Source: a virus. Taken from it: DNA of 64,000 bases. Positions 52,732-59,645 of this stretch are shown in pieces. The stretch spans positions 1-64,000 of IMG/VR virus record IMGVR_UViG_3300042362_000298; one strand, given 5' to 3'. The notes beneath the pieces are model-generated. The model was not told the DNA's origin, did no database searches, and saw nothing but the letters and a program-made list of their open reading frames with translations. A program made the translations under genes and the position numbers. Numbering within the stretch: the first letter of the stretch is position 1; each line of letters begins with the position of its first letter.

Positions 52732-54796
52732 TGTCGGCTTCCAGGATTTCCTTGAACTTGACAGGAGCCTCCTCCTTCCATTCACTCAAAGCCTTGTCAA
52801 TGTCAGCCTCCGTAATAAAAGCTTCCTCGTCAATGTTGCCGAGGATCATGCCTTCTACTTTCATGGGCTCAATGGCATCGACTTTGCTGCTGACCATCTT
52901 CGCCGGCCCTTTGCGCTCTGGATCGGGATCAGCTTTGCGCTTGCGAGCAACAATGGTTTGACGCTCTTCTTTGCTCATGGCTTGAGCCTTCGCCTCAGGG
53001 AGGCACTTGGGCTTTCCTTCTTTCTCTTCACGAGCACCGCATGGTCCCATGATTTCGCCATTGGCCCCAATTCTCACCCATTTCTCCTTGAACCACTTAT
53101 CAAGATCATCGGCATAAATTTCTTGACCATCGCTCTTGAAAGCGCCGCTCATTGAACCGTGCTTTTCTTTGTACATGCGCTTGTACTGCTGCACCACATA
53201 GCCACTGGCATAAGCTGATGGCCACACTTTGAATTTGCTTTTAGCCGCTGCCACGGCTCGACTGTGCAGATCTTTGTCGGTAAAAGTAACATCTCCGCGT
53301 CGATGCTCAAGATCACGAGGCAAGTACAAGCCGGCAGCATCTTCCACTTCTCGACTTCCGTCCATGGGAAGAGTGCCATTGGCCTCGTCAAGGGGATCGC
53401 GACCACCTGGGGGCACCTTCATCTCACCCCTTTCTTGAGTGGAACCACCCCCAAGTTGAGTGGGAAGTTCCCGCACAACGGACGGATCGAGAGTGAGTTC
53501 CATTGACCAGTCAGTGCCACCGTAACGGGCGTCAGCCACCTCCTTGGGACTCAGCACTCCCAGTTGGATGTAACGCCCGTCAACGGCTGCTACACGGGCT
53601 CTCACGTCTGCCTTTTCGCGTTCATTCAGCTCGAACAAATCGTTGAACTTGACACGCCATGACTCAGGCATGCGTCCATTTGTGGGACCAGTGCGGCTGA
53701 GCATGATTAGCTCCATCAGCTTCTTGAGAGGGCGATGGAAAGTGGATTGCTGGTAGTCTGCAAGCGTCTTGGCAAAATCGCGCTCTTCGCTTCTGCCAGT
53801 AGAGCCAAGGCCGCTTGGGCTTTCCCCAAACAACACTGTGTGAGGAATCTTGGAGGCTCCAATGATGTCCACGCGCATCTTTTCAAGGATTTCTCCCACG
53901 CCTCCAAAGTTTCTGCTGATAAAAGCAAGCTCTTCTTTCTCTGCATCAATGGCGTAGCCGCGATAAACGCTCTTGCTCATATCATTTAGCACCAGACGAT
54001 CACGCACATCTTTTTCTTTTCCAGCGGCCAGCATTTGCGCCAAGCCCTTAATCTTGTGAACAAAAATATCAAACTCGCACAACAACGTGGCCGAAGCATT
54101 TAGGCCAGTCCAGTAGTGCTTAAAGCTTTCGTAGACAGTTTGCAAACTACTCATCCCCCATCCATAGTTCCTTTGCCTAATGCGATAGGGAAGCCAGTCA
54201 CCGTCAAAACGCAAAATCCTATCTTTATGGATGTAGGTGAGTTGTGGCTGGCGAATGAGGTCGCCTGAAATGATTTGATAATATGTTGCCTTGGAGTAGT
54301 CGTATAGATTTTCTTCGTTAATCACTGGTGCAATTTGCCAACGGTCAAGCACTTCCATGCCTTCAACGGCATAAATGCGGCTCTTGTCTACTGGCTGATC
54401 CGCTGGACGCCCATCGTCGATGTAGAGCAGGATGACGGACCCCCCATAGAGCCGAGCATTCTTGGAAGCCAGCATGAAATTCTCGAGGATGTGCAGATCC
54501 TCGATAGTTTGTTCAATGCCCACCACCTCCTCGGCAGCGGCACCCTCGCCGCCAAACAGCACCTTGAAGCCTTTGCGGGTGGCCTGCTCGGCATAAATGT
54601 CTACAATGCGGCGTGGAAGCCATTCGCCGTACAGAGCTTCCAGCTCTTCTTGAGCCAGGAAGACGATGGGCTGGGCAGTGGTCTGCAGGCTTTTGTCACG
54701 GCCTTTGATGCCCATGCCCGTGAGCGCATTGGCAAGGCCGTCCGCTCGCAGACCAGCTTCGTTCGCATGGCCAAGATCTACTGCTTCTTCCGACAT
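52721..54796 (-). CDS. Portal protein with C-terminal extra domain (691 aa)
   Basis: ATG 54796. Residues ~25-440 match DUF1073-type portals: LPRRIVDIYAEQATRKGFKV, RILRFDGDWLPYRIRQRNYG, VFGESPSGLGSTGRSEER-like turn and YQQSTFHRPLKKLMELIMLS. Residues ~530-650 are a separate basic domain (VWPSAYASGYVVQQYKRMYK, CGAREEKEGKPKCLPEAKAQ) that I know as a stand-alone domain (I believe DUF5872). The portal dodecamer is the DNA gate. Confidence 0.85.
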   Translation of the reverse strand: MSEEAVDLGHANEAGLRADGLANALTGMGIKGRDKSLQTTAQPIVFLAQEELEALYGEWLPRRIVDIYAEQATRKGFKVLFGGEGAAAEEVVGIEQTIEDLHILENFMLASKNARLYGGSVILLYIDDGRPADQPVDKSRIYAVEGMEVLDRWQIAPVINEENLYDYSKATYYQIISGDLIRQPQLTYIHKDRILRFDGDWLPYRIRQRNYGWGMSSLQTVYESFKHYWTGLNASATLLCEFDIFVHKIKGLAQMLAAGKEKDVRDRLVLNDMSKSVYRGYAIDAEKEELAFISRNFGGVGEILEKMRVDIIGASKIPHTVLFGESPSGLGSTGRSEERDFAKTLADYQQSTFHRPLKKLMELIMLSRTGPTNGRMPESWRVKFNDLFELNEREKADVRARVAAVDGRYIQLGVLSPKEVADARYGGTDWSMELTLDPSVVRELPTQLGGGSTQERGEMKVPPGGRDPLDEANGTLPMDGSREVEDAAGLYLPRDLEHRRGDVTFTDKDLHSRAVAAAKSKFKVWPSAYASGYVVQQYKRMYKEKHGSMSGAFKSDGQEIYADDLDKWFKEKWVRIGANGEIMGPCGAREEKEGKPKCLPEAKAQAMSKEERQTIVARKRKADPDPERKGPAKMVSSKVDAIEPMKVEGMILGNIDEEAFITEADIDKALSEWKEEAPVKFKEILEADNAE

Positions 54797-54812
54797 TGTT
54801 CACATTATGGGC

Positions 54813-54840
54813 TTGCTTCCATTCTAAAGATGTGTATGAT
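54813..54840 (+). promoter_or_regulatory. Promoter for terminase unit
   Basis: TTGCTT (54813-54818), 16-base spacer and TATGAT (54835-54840) preceded by TG. Start would be near 54847, 15 bases before ATG 54862. The divergent portal gene starts at 54796. Confidence 0.45.
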
Positions 54841-54861
54841 GGCCATGACGTGCGTCTTGTT

Positions 54862-55371
54862 ATGCCCACTCCCATTGAATTTGTCTTTTCCGAAGAGGAA
54901 CGAAAGCAGGCAATGGAGGAAGGAAAGCGGAGGCAGTCCGTGAATGAAGCAAAAGGGCTTCGTGGTCGTAATCGTGGCGCCGCTCGTGGCGACAAAGCCT
55001 TGGAAATCCACTTGCTTGGCGCAGCGGGCGAAATGGCCGTGGGTTCCTACTTAGGGCTCAAGCATTTGCTCTACAAAGAAAGCGAAGCCAAGCGGGGCTC
55101 AGATGACCTGCCCGGCATGGACATCAAAACCCGGTCGAAACATTCTTACGACCTTATCGTGCAACGCAATGAAGATCCGCATAAGAAATTTGTCTTGGTG
55201 ACCATCGAAAACCATCGCACTCTCATCCACGGATGGTGCTGGGGAAAAGAAGCGATGGACGAACGGTATTGGGCAGATCCAGCTCGCAACAGACCAGCTT
55301 ATTTCTTTCCAAAGGAATTGTTGCATAACATGGAGGAACTGGCTGTGGCTAAATATCGTGCTGAAGTGTAG
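54862..55371 (+). CDS. PD-(D/E)XK-like protein beside terminase (169 aa)
   Basis: Start at ATG 54862 (MPTPIEFVFSEEERKQAMEE); the frame is open from 54796. HLLGAAGEMAVGSYLGLKHL, a DDLPGMDIKTR motif (D-x-K) and FVLVTIENHRTLIHGWCWGK give the core of restriction-endonuclease-like folds. It overlaps the terminase gene by 14 bases. Possibly a nuclease involved in packaging or DNA processing. Confidence 0.6.
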   Translation: MPTPIEFVFSEEERKQAMEEGKRRQSVNEAKGLRGRNRGAARGDKALEIHLLGAAGEMAVGSYLGLKHLLYKESEAKRGSDDLPGMDIKTRSKHSYDLIVQRNEDPHKKFVLVTIENHRTLIHGWCWGKEAMDERYWADPARNRPAYFFPKELLHNMEELAVAKYRAEV

Positions 55372-56731
55372 TGAGTTTGCAGAGCTAGTCCTCAAGACGC
55401 CCCTGTGGCCAAGGCAGCAAAGAATTCTCAACAATCTGTTTGAAGAGAATGTCAACCATGCCATTTGGTCAATGGGAAGAAGGAGTGGCAAGACCTTCAT
55501 GGCATCAGTGGCTGCTGCCTACATGGCCTTTTGTCAAGATGAACACTTCCGCCGGAGGGTGCGCAAGGGAGAGAAGTGGTATGTGGTGACGGTTGCTAAC
55601 GATTTGGGCCAGTCCAAGATTGCTCTTGACAACATTCGTCAGCTCATTATCAACAGCCCGCTAGAGCAAGAAATCACAAGGGAAACATCCTTGGAGATTG
55701 AACTGAGCAATGGCTGTGTATTCCAAGCTATTCCCGCCTCAGCTCGAGCATCTCGAGGGAAAGCTGTCGTGGCTGTGGTCATGGACGAACTTGCTTTCAG
55801 TATTGACGGCGATGCAAACCGTGGCGCAGAAGCCATGTACACAGCACTGTCCCCCTCTATTGCTCAGTTCGGCAAGCACGGCAAGATTATTGAACTGTCG
55901 TCTCCATGGCTAACCAGTGGCTTGTTCTACGAGCATTTCAAACAAGCAGAAAGTGGTGAATACCCTGGCATGCAAGCATTGCAGATTCCTACATGGGACA
56001 TCAACCCTAATCTGCCTTTTGATTGCCCCTTCCTGCAAAACGCTCTCAAGAAAGACGAAGAAAGCTTTTGGGTGGAATATGGCGCCCAGTTCAGGCGTAG
56101 CAACTCTGTGCTGCTGGCTCCTGAAGTGGTAGATGTGGCGGTGAACAAAGACAGATCAGTGCTGCCCCCTAAGCGTGAACTCGCTGGCACCTATTTCCTT
56201 TCTCTTGACCCTGCTCGTGGTGGCGTAGGCCGAGACGAATACATTGCTTGCATTATTCACTACGAAGGCGAACGCCTTGTCGTGGACAAGCTCCATACTT
56301 TCGACGCTGATTTTGAGATTGGTGGCAAAAAGGAAGTGAGCATTGCAAAAGTGGAAGAATGGATTAAGGAGCACCATCGCCTTTATGAATTCCAGAGCAT
56401 CACGCTTGACCAGTTCAATAGCTCTGCTATCATTCAAGACCTTTCCAAGGATTTCCCCATTACTGAACTTTCATGGTCAGTCAGTACCAAGATGAAAGCC
56501 TTCAGCAAGCTGCGCGAACTGTTCAATGCTGGACTAATTGAACTGTATCCGCACAAAAAGCTCATCTGGCAGCTTAAAAATTTGAGCGTGTTGTATCGAG
56601 CAAGCGGCCAATGGGCAGTAACTGGCGGCAAAGACTCAGGCGTGGATGACTATTGCTTTGCTCTTGCGGCGGCAGTATTAGATGCGTCAAAAGATGACAA
56701 CATTGATTGGATAAGGAGCCTTACTAGATAG
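55358..56731 (+). CDS. terL: Terminase large subunit (457 aa)
   Basis: GTG 55358. Walker A GRRSGKTF (residue ~40), Walker B VVAVVMDELAF, coupling motif ELSSPW, and nuclease motifs LSLDPARGG and GVDDYCFALA. It packages DNA through the portal and cuts it. Unusually for this layout it is divergent from the portal. Confidence 0.9.
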   Translation: MLKCSEFAELVLKTPLWPRQQRILNNLFEENVNHAIWSMGRRSGKTFMASVAAAYMAFCQDEHFRRRVRKGEKWYVVTVANDLGQSKIALDNIRQLIINSPLEQEITRETSLEIELSNGCVFQAIPASARASRGKAVVAVVMDELAFSIDGDANRGAEAMYTALSPSIAQFGKHGKIIELSSPWLTSGLFYEHFKQAESGEYPGMQALQIPTWDINPNLPFDCPFLQNALKKDEESFWVEYGAQFRRSNSVLLAPEVVDVAVNKDRSVLPPKRELAGTYFLSLDPARGGVGRDEYIACIIHYEGERLVVDKLHTFDADFEIGGKKEVSIAKVEEWIKEHHRLYEFQSITLDQFNSSAIIQDLSKDFPITELSWSVSTKMKAFSKLRELFNAGLIELYPHKKLIWQLKNLSVLYRASGQWAVTGGKDSGVDDYCFALAAAVLDASKDDNIDWIRSLTR

Positions 56732-56775
56732 CGCTTAGAATTTTCACCAATCAGACTTTTCAGCATTTTTGTAAA

Positions 56776-56952
56776 ATGATTGGCGTTGAACTTACGGACA
56801 AAGAACTAACCTTTATTCTTGCTCTTCTTGAAGCGGACAGGCAAACAGCGCTGCAGCTCTTGGCGGCTGAACATGCCTACAAGCCCACGTTGTTGCCGAA
56901 ACTGCGCAATGCAGAAAAAGTGGTAAAAACAATGCAGAATTTGCAGGGATAG
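56776..56952 (+). CDS. Small helical protein (58 aa)
   Basis: ATG 56776 (MIGVELTDKELTFILALLEA) to TAG 56952. Two helices (QTALQLLAAEHAYKPTLLPK). Cotranscribed with the terminase. Unknown. Confidence 0.55.
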   Translation: MIGVELTDKELTFILALLEADRQTALQLLAAEHAYKPTLLPKLRNAEKVVKTMQNLQG

Positions 56953-56977
56953 ACTAAAGAAACCATGCCTGCCTTCC

Positions 56978-57151
56978 ATGGCCCTTCACCCTGCTGCCGA
57001 AGAAGCCTGGGAGCTTGCTGTGGAAGCCGCCAGGGCCGTTGAAGCCAGCGGAAGGCTATATGGCCCCAATAGCGAGGAAGTGCGCCTTGCAAGGGCAGCA
57101 TTCCATCAATGGCGAGCCGAATACATCGAACTCACCGAAGCTCAAGGCTAA
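56978..57151 (+). CDS. Small helical protein (57 aa)
   Basis: ATG 56978 (MALHPAAEEAWELAVEAARA) to TAA 57151, overlapping the next ATG (TAATG). A second helix EEVRLARAAFHQWRAEYIEL. Coiled-coil-like; unknown. Confidence 0.55.
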   Translation: MALHPAAEEAWELAVEAARAVEASGRLYGPNSEEVRLARAAFHQWRAEYIELTEAQG

Positions 57152-57279
57152 TGGTGCGCCTATTTTTTTCTCGTAATGGACAGCGGGAAATATGGGAAGT
57201 GCCATTCCACGAGGCCCGTCATGTCAATAAGCGATTGTTCCTAGAGGGAGCCGCCGTGTATTGGACGGAAGTCTGCTAA
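57151..57279 (+). CDS. Small hypothetical protein (42 aa)
   Basis: ATG 57151 overlaps the previous stop. MVRLFFSRNGQREIWEVPFH then EARHVNKRLFLEGAAVYWTE. Beta-rich. Last gene of the terminase unit before a chain of hairpins. Confidence 0.55.
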   Translation: MVRLFFSRNGQREIWEVPFHEARHVNKRLFLEGAAVYWTEVC

Positions 57280-57470
57280 GCTTTTCAAGCTTCCTGCAGG
57301 AGCCCACTAGGCGCCTAGTGGTATTCATACCAGGGGAGGGCTCAGTCTCTCCCCGCTCCAACATCCTCGTCACTGTTGGCTTTGGGGATTCCGTGAGTGA
57401 GTTGAAGCACTCACAACAAGGCAGAGCGTGGGCCGCACCCATTGATTCCCTAATGCGGGAAAACTCTGCC
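57278..57470 (+). other. Chain of six hairpins, candidate structured RNA
   Basis: In order on the plus strand: AAGCTT/AAGCTT (57278-57292); an 18-bp palindrome (57304-57321); GGGGAG/CTCCCC (57333-57354); CCAACA/TGTTGG (57358-57379); GTGAGTG/CACTCAC (57393-57414); and GGCAGAG/CTCTGCC (57420-57470) enclosing TCCC/GGGA. A pyrimidine-rich, T-rich tail follows. No gene is supported. It could be a 3' UTR structure, a terminator array or a packaging site. Confidence 0.55.
57304..57321. repeat. Perfect 18-bp palindrome
   Basis: CCACTAGGCGCCTAGTGG is its own reverse complement. A protein-binding site or cruciform is possible besides its role in the hairpin chain. Confidence 0.6.
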
Positions 57471-57671
57471 TCACCCTTCTTCTTTTTTCTTCACCCAGTT
57501 TTTTAGGTCTCTCACATAGCTTCGCAAGCTTTCCGCTTTTTCCAAGTGCCAAGGATCGTGATCCTCGAAATAGCGGGAATTGTGCCAATCAATGGCTTGA
57601 AGGAGACGATGGATGATGGGATTGAGAGGCTCACGCAACGGCGTGTTAAAAGTTCGCCGCTCCTCGGACAT
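57471..57671 (-). CDS. Small hypothetical protein (66 aa)
   Basis: ATG 57671 overlaps the phosphoesterase gene by 26 bases. MSEERRTFNTPLREPLNPII, then DWHNSRYFEDHDPWHLEKAE and a basic helix. I recall similar small proteins in cyanobacterial genomes. Unknown. Confidence 0.55.
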   Translation of the reverse strand: MSEERRTFNTPLREPLNPIIHRLLQAIDWHNSRYFEDHDPWHLEKAESLRSYVRDLKNWVKKKEEG

Positions 57672-58206
57672 TGGTGCGGAAGTGATCGACGATCAAATCC
57701 AATGCTACAGGAGTGAAATCGTTCCTCTCAACGCAGGCATTGAAAAATCGTTGATCAACTTGCCCATCTTTTATCACTAGATGGCAGTGAAGGTGTCCGT
57801 GAACATTACCTAGATAGTGCCCACGAAGATTGTCGGGATGCACTGGAATGTGCGTGAAAATAAGACCACCTGGCAATGCCTTGCCTGCATGGTGAAACAT
57901 GGCCCCGCGAATGTCTTCAAAATACTCGGCGTAGTCTTTGAGCTTGAATGTATCGTGGTTGCCGCGAATGAGAATCTTTCTCCCATTGCATCTGGCTAAG
58001 TTTTTTAGCCCACTACGCGGAATCGCTACGTCGCCAAGATGGTAAACAGTGTCTTTATCCTTAACCACTGCATTCCACCGCTCCACCATTGTCTCATCCA
58101 TTTCTTCGCACGAAGAAAAAGGACGCAATGAGGAACCATCGGGCTGGATAAAAGACAAGCTTTTGGCGTGTCCCCAGTGGCTATCTCCAATGACGAAGGC
58201 GCTCAT
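57646..58206 (-). CDS. Metallophosphoesterase (186 aa)
   Basis: ATG 58206 (TGATG overlap). Calcineurin-like motifs in order: GDSHWGH, LGDVA, RGNHD, FTHIPVH and VHGHLH, giving both metal sites. Phage members may act on nucleotides, RNA ends or signalling nucleotides; the substrate is not evident. Confidence 0.8.
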   Translation of the reverse strand: MSAFVIGDSHWGHAKSLSFIQPDGSSLRPFSSCEEMDETMVERWNAVVKDKDTVYHLGDVAIPRSGLKNLARCNGRKILIRGNHDTFKLKDYAEYFEDIRGAMFHHAGKALPGGLIFTHIPVHPDNLRGHYLGNVHGHLHCHLVIKDGQVDQRFFNACVERNDFTPVALDLIVDHFRTNVRGAANF

Positions 58207-58400
58207 CAGTCGTACTCCTTGATCACCATTCTTGAAATGGGAGTTGCCTCTATCAGGCTATGAACGCGACGCTCTGCTTCGTCGACAGTGGTAAATGTTC
58301 CCCTAAATTCCCACCAGAGCCAGCACCGCTCTTCCACATCGTATATGGGCACTCCTGCTTGCACAAAGGATGAACGCCTAACAATGCGAAAACGAGCCAT
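58206..58400 (-). CDS. Small hypothetical protein (64 aa)
   Basis: ATG 58400 lies directly below the tRNA-like element. MARFRIVRRSSFVQAGVPIY, then ERCWLWWEFRGTFTTVDEAE: a strand-strand-helix layout seen in many short phage proteins. Coupled to the phosphoesterase. Confidence 0.6.
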   Translation of the reverse strand: MARFRIVRRSSFVQAGVPIYDVEERCWLWWEFRGTFTTVDEAERRVHSLIEATPISRMVIKEYD

Positions 58401-58401
58401 A

Positions 58402-58470
58402 GGGCGCTTCTGGGAATCGAACTCCAGGACTCTAGGCTATCTGCCTAGCGTGTGCCAACACTTAAGCGCA
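58402..58470 (-). tRNA. Degenerate tRNA-like element
   Basis: Minus strand: the acceptor GCGCTT/AAGCGC pairs, a tiny arm GTGT-TGGC-ACAC stands in the D-arm place, an anticodon arm CTAGG-CAGATAG-CCTAG (GAT in the anticodon place, but no T33), and a T arm with GTTCGATTC and one bulged A. It ends two bases before the start codon at 58400. It could be a decayed tRNA-Ile-like gene or a tRNA mimic in a leader. Confidence 0.4.
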
Positions 58471-58845
58471 AGATCGGTCCTCAGCATGGCACATGCCAAG
58501 TTCAGACCGAAGGGGAGACCACGGCATTGAACCGCGAGTGAGAGCCCATCCCTTCTCCCAAAGGCCCCAGGTTTGAGCATCGTTGAGAGGCTTAGGGGCG
58601 AACAGTCCGTCGAGCTTGCCGAATGGGTCGAGGGCTCACCAGTGGACCAGTCTGGCAGGAACGTCTTCCTGACCCGCAAACACGGGATTTAACGCAAACC
58701 AGCAACGCTCGAAAAGGACCGAACTAGAATCGACGCAGTGCCCATTCTTGCTGGCTGCACACTGCCGACAGAGCAGCAGTGATGGTGGACAGTACCGGCA
58801 GGCAAGCCCGTCGCATCTGTCGTTCGTAAGTATAGCATCAACCAC
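58462..58845 (-). pseudogene. Cysteine-rich ORF interrupted by in-frame TGA
   Basis: GTG 58845 opens VVDAILTNDRCDGLACRYCP with CPPSLLLCRQC, running to TGA 58636. The same frame continues open (LDPFGKLDGLFAPKPLNDAQ, TWGLWEKGWALTRGSMPW) to TAA 58462, with no start codon of its own for the conserved-looking part. Either a nonsense-broken gene or read-through. It starts inside the end of nrdB. A 49-aa frame from ATG 58839 is the competing reading. Confidence 0.35.
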
Positions 58846-59569
58846 GCCCGTAGGCAGGAAGATTGAGCGCGTTGGTCTCAAAGAAAGCCGGCACCGTGCT
58901 GGCGCGAGTTTCGTTCAGCTCAGGAGCCTTTCCGCTGTAGAACAAACTGTCGCTTTGACGCAGCCAGAAGTCCTTGTCAAGATATTTATTGTCCGATGAT
59001 CCAAGCTTGTCATAAATCCATAGCGCCGTCATCTTGCGAAGCTTGTTCAGACTGTCACCATACTTTTCGCCAGCTTCTTCGCAAATCTTTGTGTGGCAGA
59101 AGGCGTGACAGATTTCATCGCGAGAAATATCCGTTGCAACAGTGCGAAGCCCTTTGTCTCCATTGAAGCGAAAGAAAGGAAGAATGGTAAAGAACAAGCT
59201 CCGCTCTAGTACTGCCACTTTGGCCATGGGATGGGCAGGATGGTCGTACCAAGCCTGACGAATGCGCATCGCTTCCTTCTCTGCTTGTTCGTTCGTGCCA
59301 TGAGCAGCAGCAACGTAGTTGAGAGCTTCGTCATGACGTTCTTCGTCTTTAATGTTGCTATAGATGCTTTCAATGAGCCCAGGACTGTTAGGAAGTTCCC
59401 GCTCTAGGCCCTCAAGAAGCATGTCCTTCACAGGCAGTTCAAGGTGACGAATGGCAAGGGCGCGGAAAATCGTTTCCTCAGAGCCTTCCACAAAATCACC
59501 TTTAGTAACAGGCACTGCTTGCCAAGGACGCTTGCGGGCAACTGCAGAAAAATAATCAAGAACTGCCAT
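58838..59569 (-). CDS. nrdB: Ribonucleotide reductase small subunit-like (243 aa)
   Basis: ATG 59569 (MAVLDYFSAVARKRPWQAVP). Ferritin-like metal ligands: NIKDEERHDEALNY (ExxH), LERSLFFTILPFFRF (Glu) and DISRDEICHAFCH (ExxH). It is shorter than E. coli NrdB, and the residue at the usual radical-tyrosine place (four after the first His) is Leu. With the large subunit it would reduce ribonucleotides. Confidence 0.75.
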   Translation of the reverse strand: MAVLDYFSAVARKRPWQAVPVTKGDFVEGSEETIFRALAIRHLELPVKDMLLEGLERELPNSPGLIESIYSNIKDEERHDEALNYVAAAHGTNEQAEKEAMRIRQAWYDHPAHPMAKVAVLERSLFFTILPFFRFNGDKGLRTVATDISRDEICHAFCHTKICEEAGEKYGDSLNKLRKMTALWIYDKLGSSDNKYLDKDFWLRQSDSLFYSGKAPELNETRASTVPAFFETNALNLPAYGRG

Positions 59570-59609
59570 GTGAAAAGAAGCAATGGTAAAAACAAAGGAC
59601 GACAAACAA

Positions 59610-59627
59610 GGGCAGCTAATGCTGCCC
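59610..59627 (-). terminator. Hairpin between the RNR subunit genes
   Basis: Minus strand GGGCAGC-ATTA-GCTGCCC (7 bp) followed by TTGTTTGTC, between nrdA and nrdB. Partial terminator or processing site that could set the subunit ratio. Confidence 0.5.
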
Positions 59628-59645
59628 CATTGTCTTAAACGTGGC

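Noticed and set aside
58636-58638. UGA as tryptophan or selenocysteine in a recoded genome
   Set aside because: Many clear genes here end in TGA, often overlapping the next ATG, so general reassignment is excluded; a local recoding is only a remote option kept in the findings.
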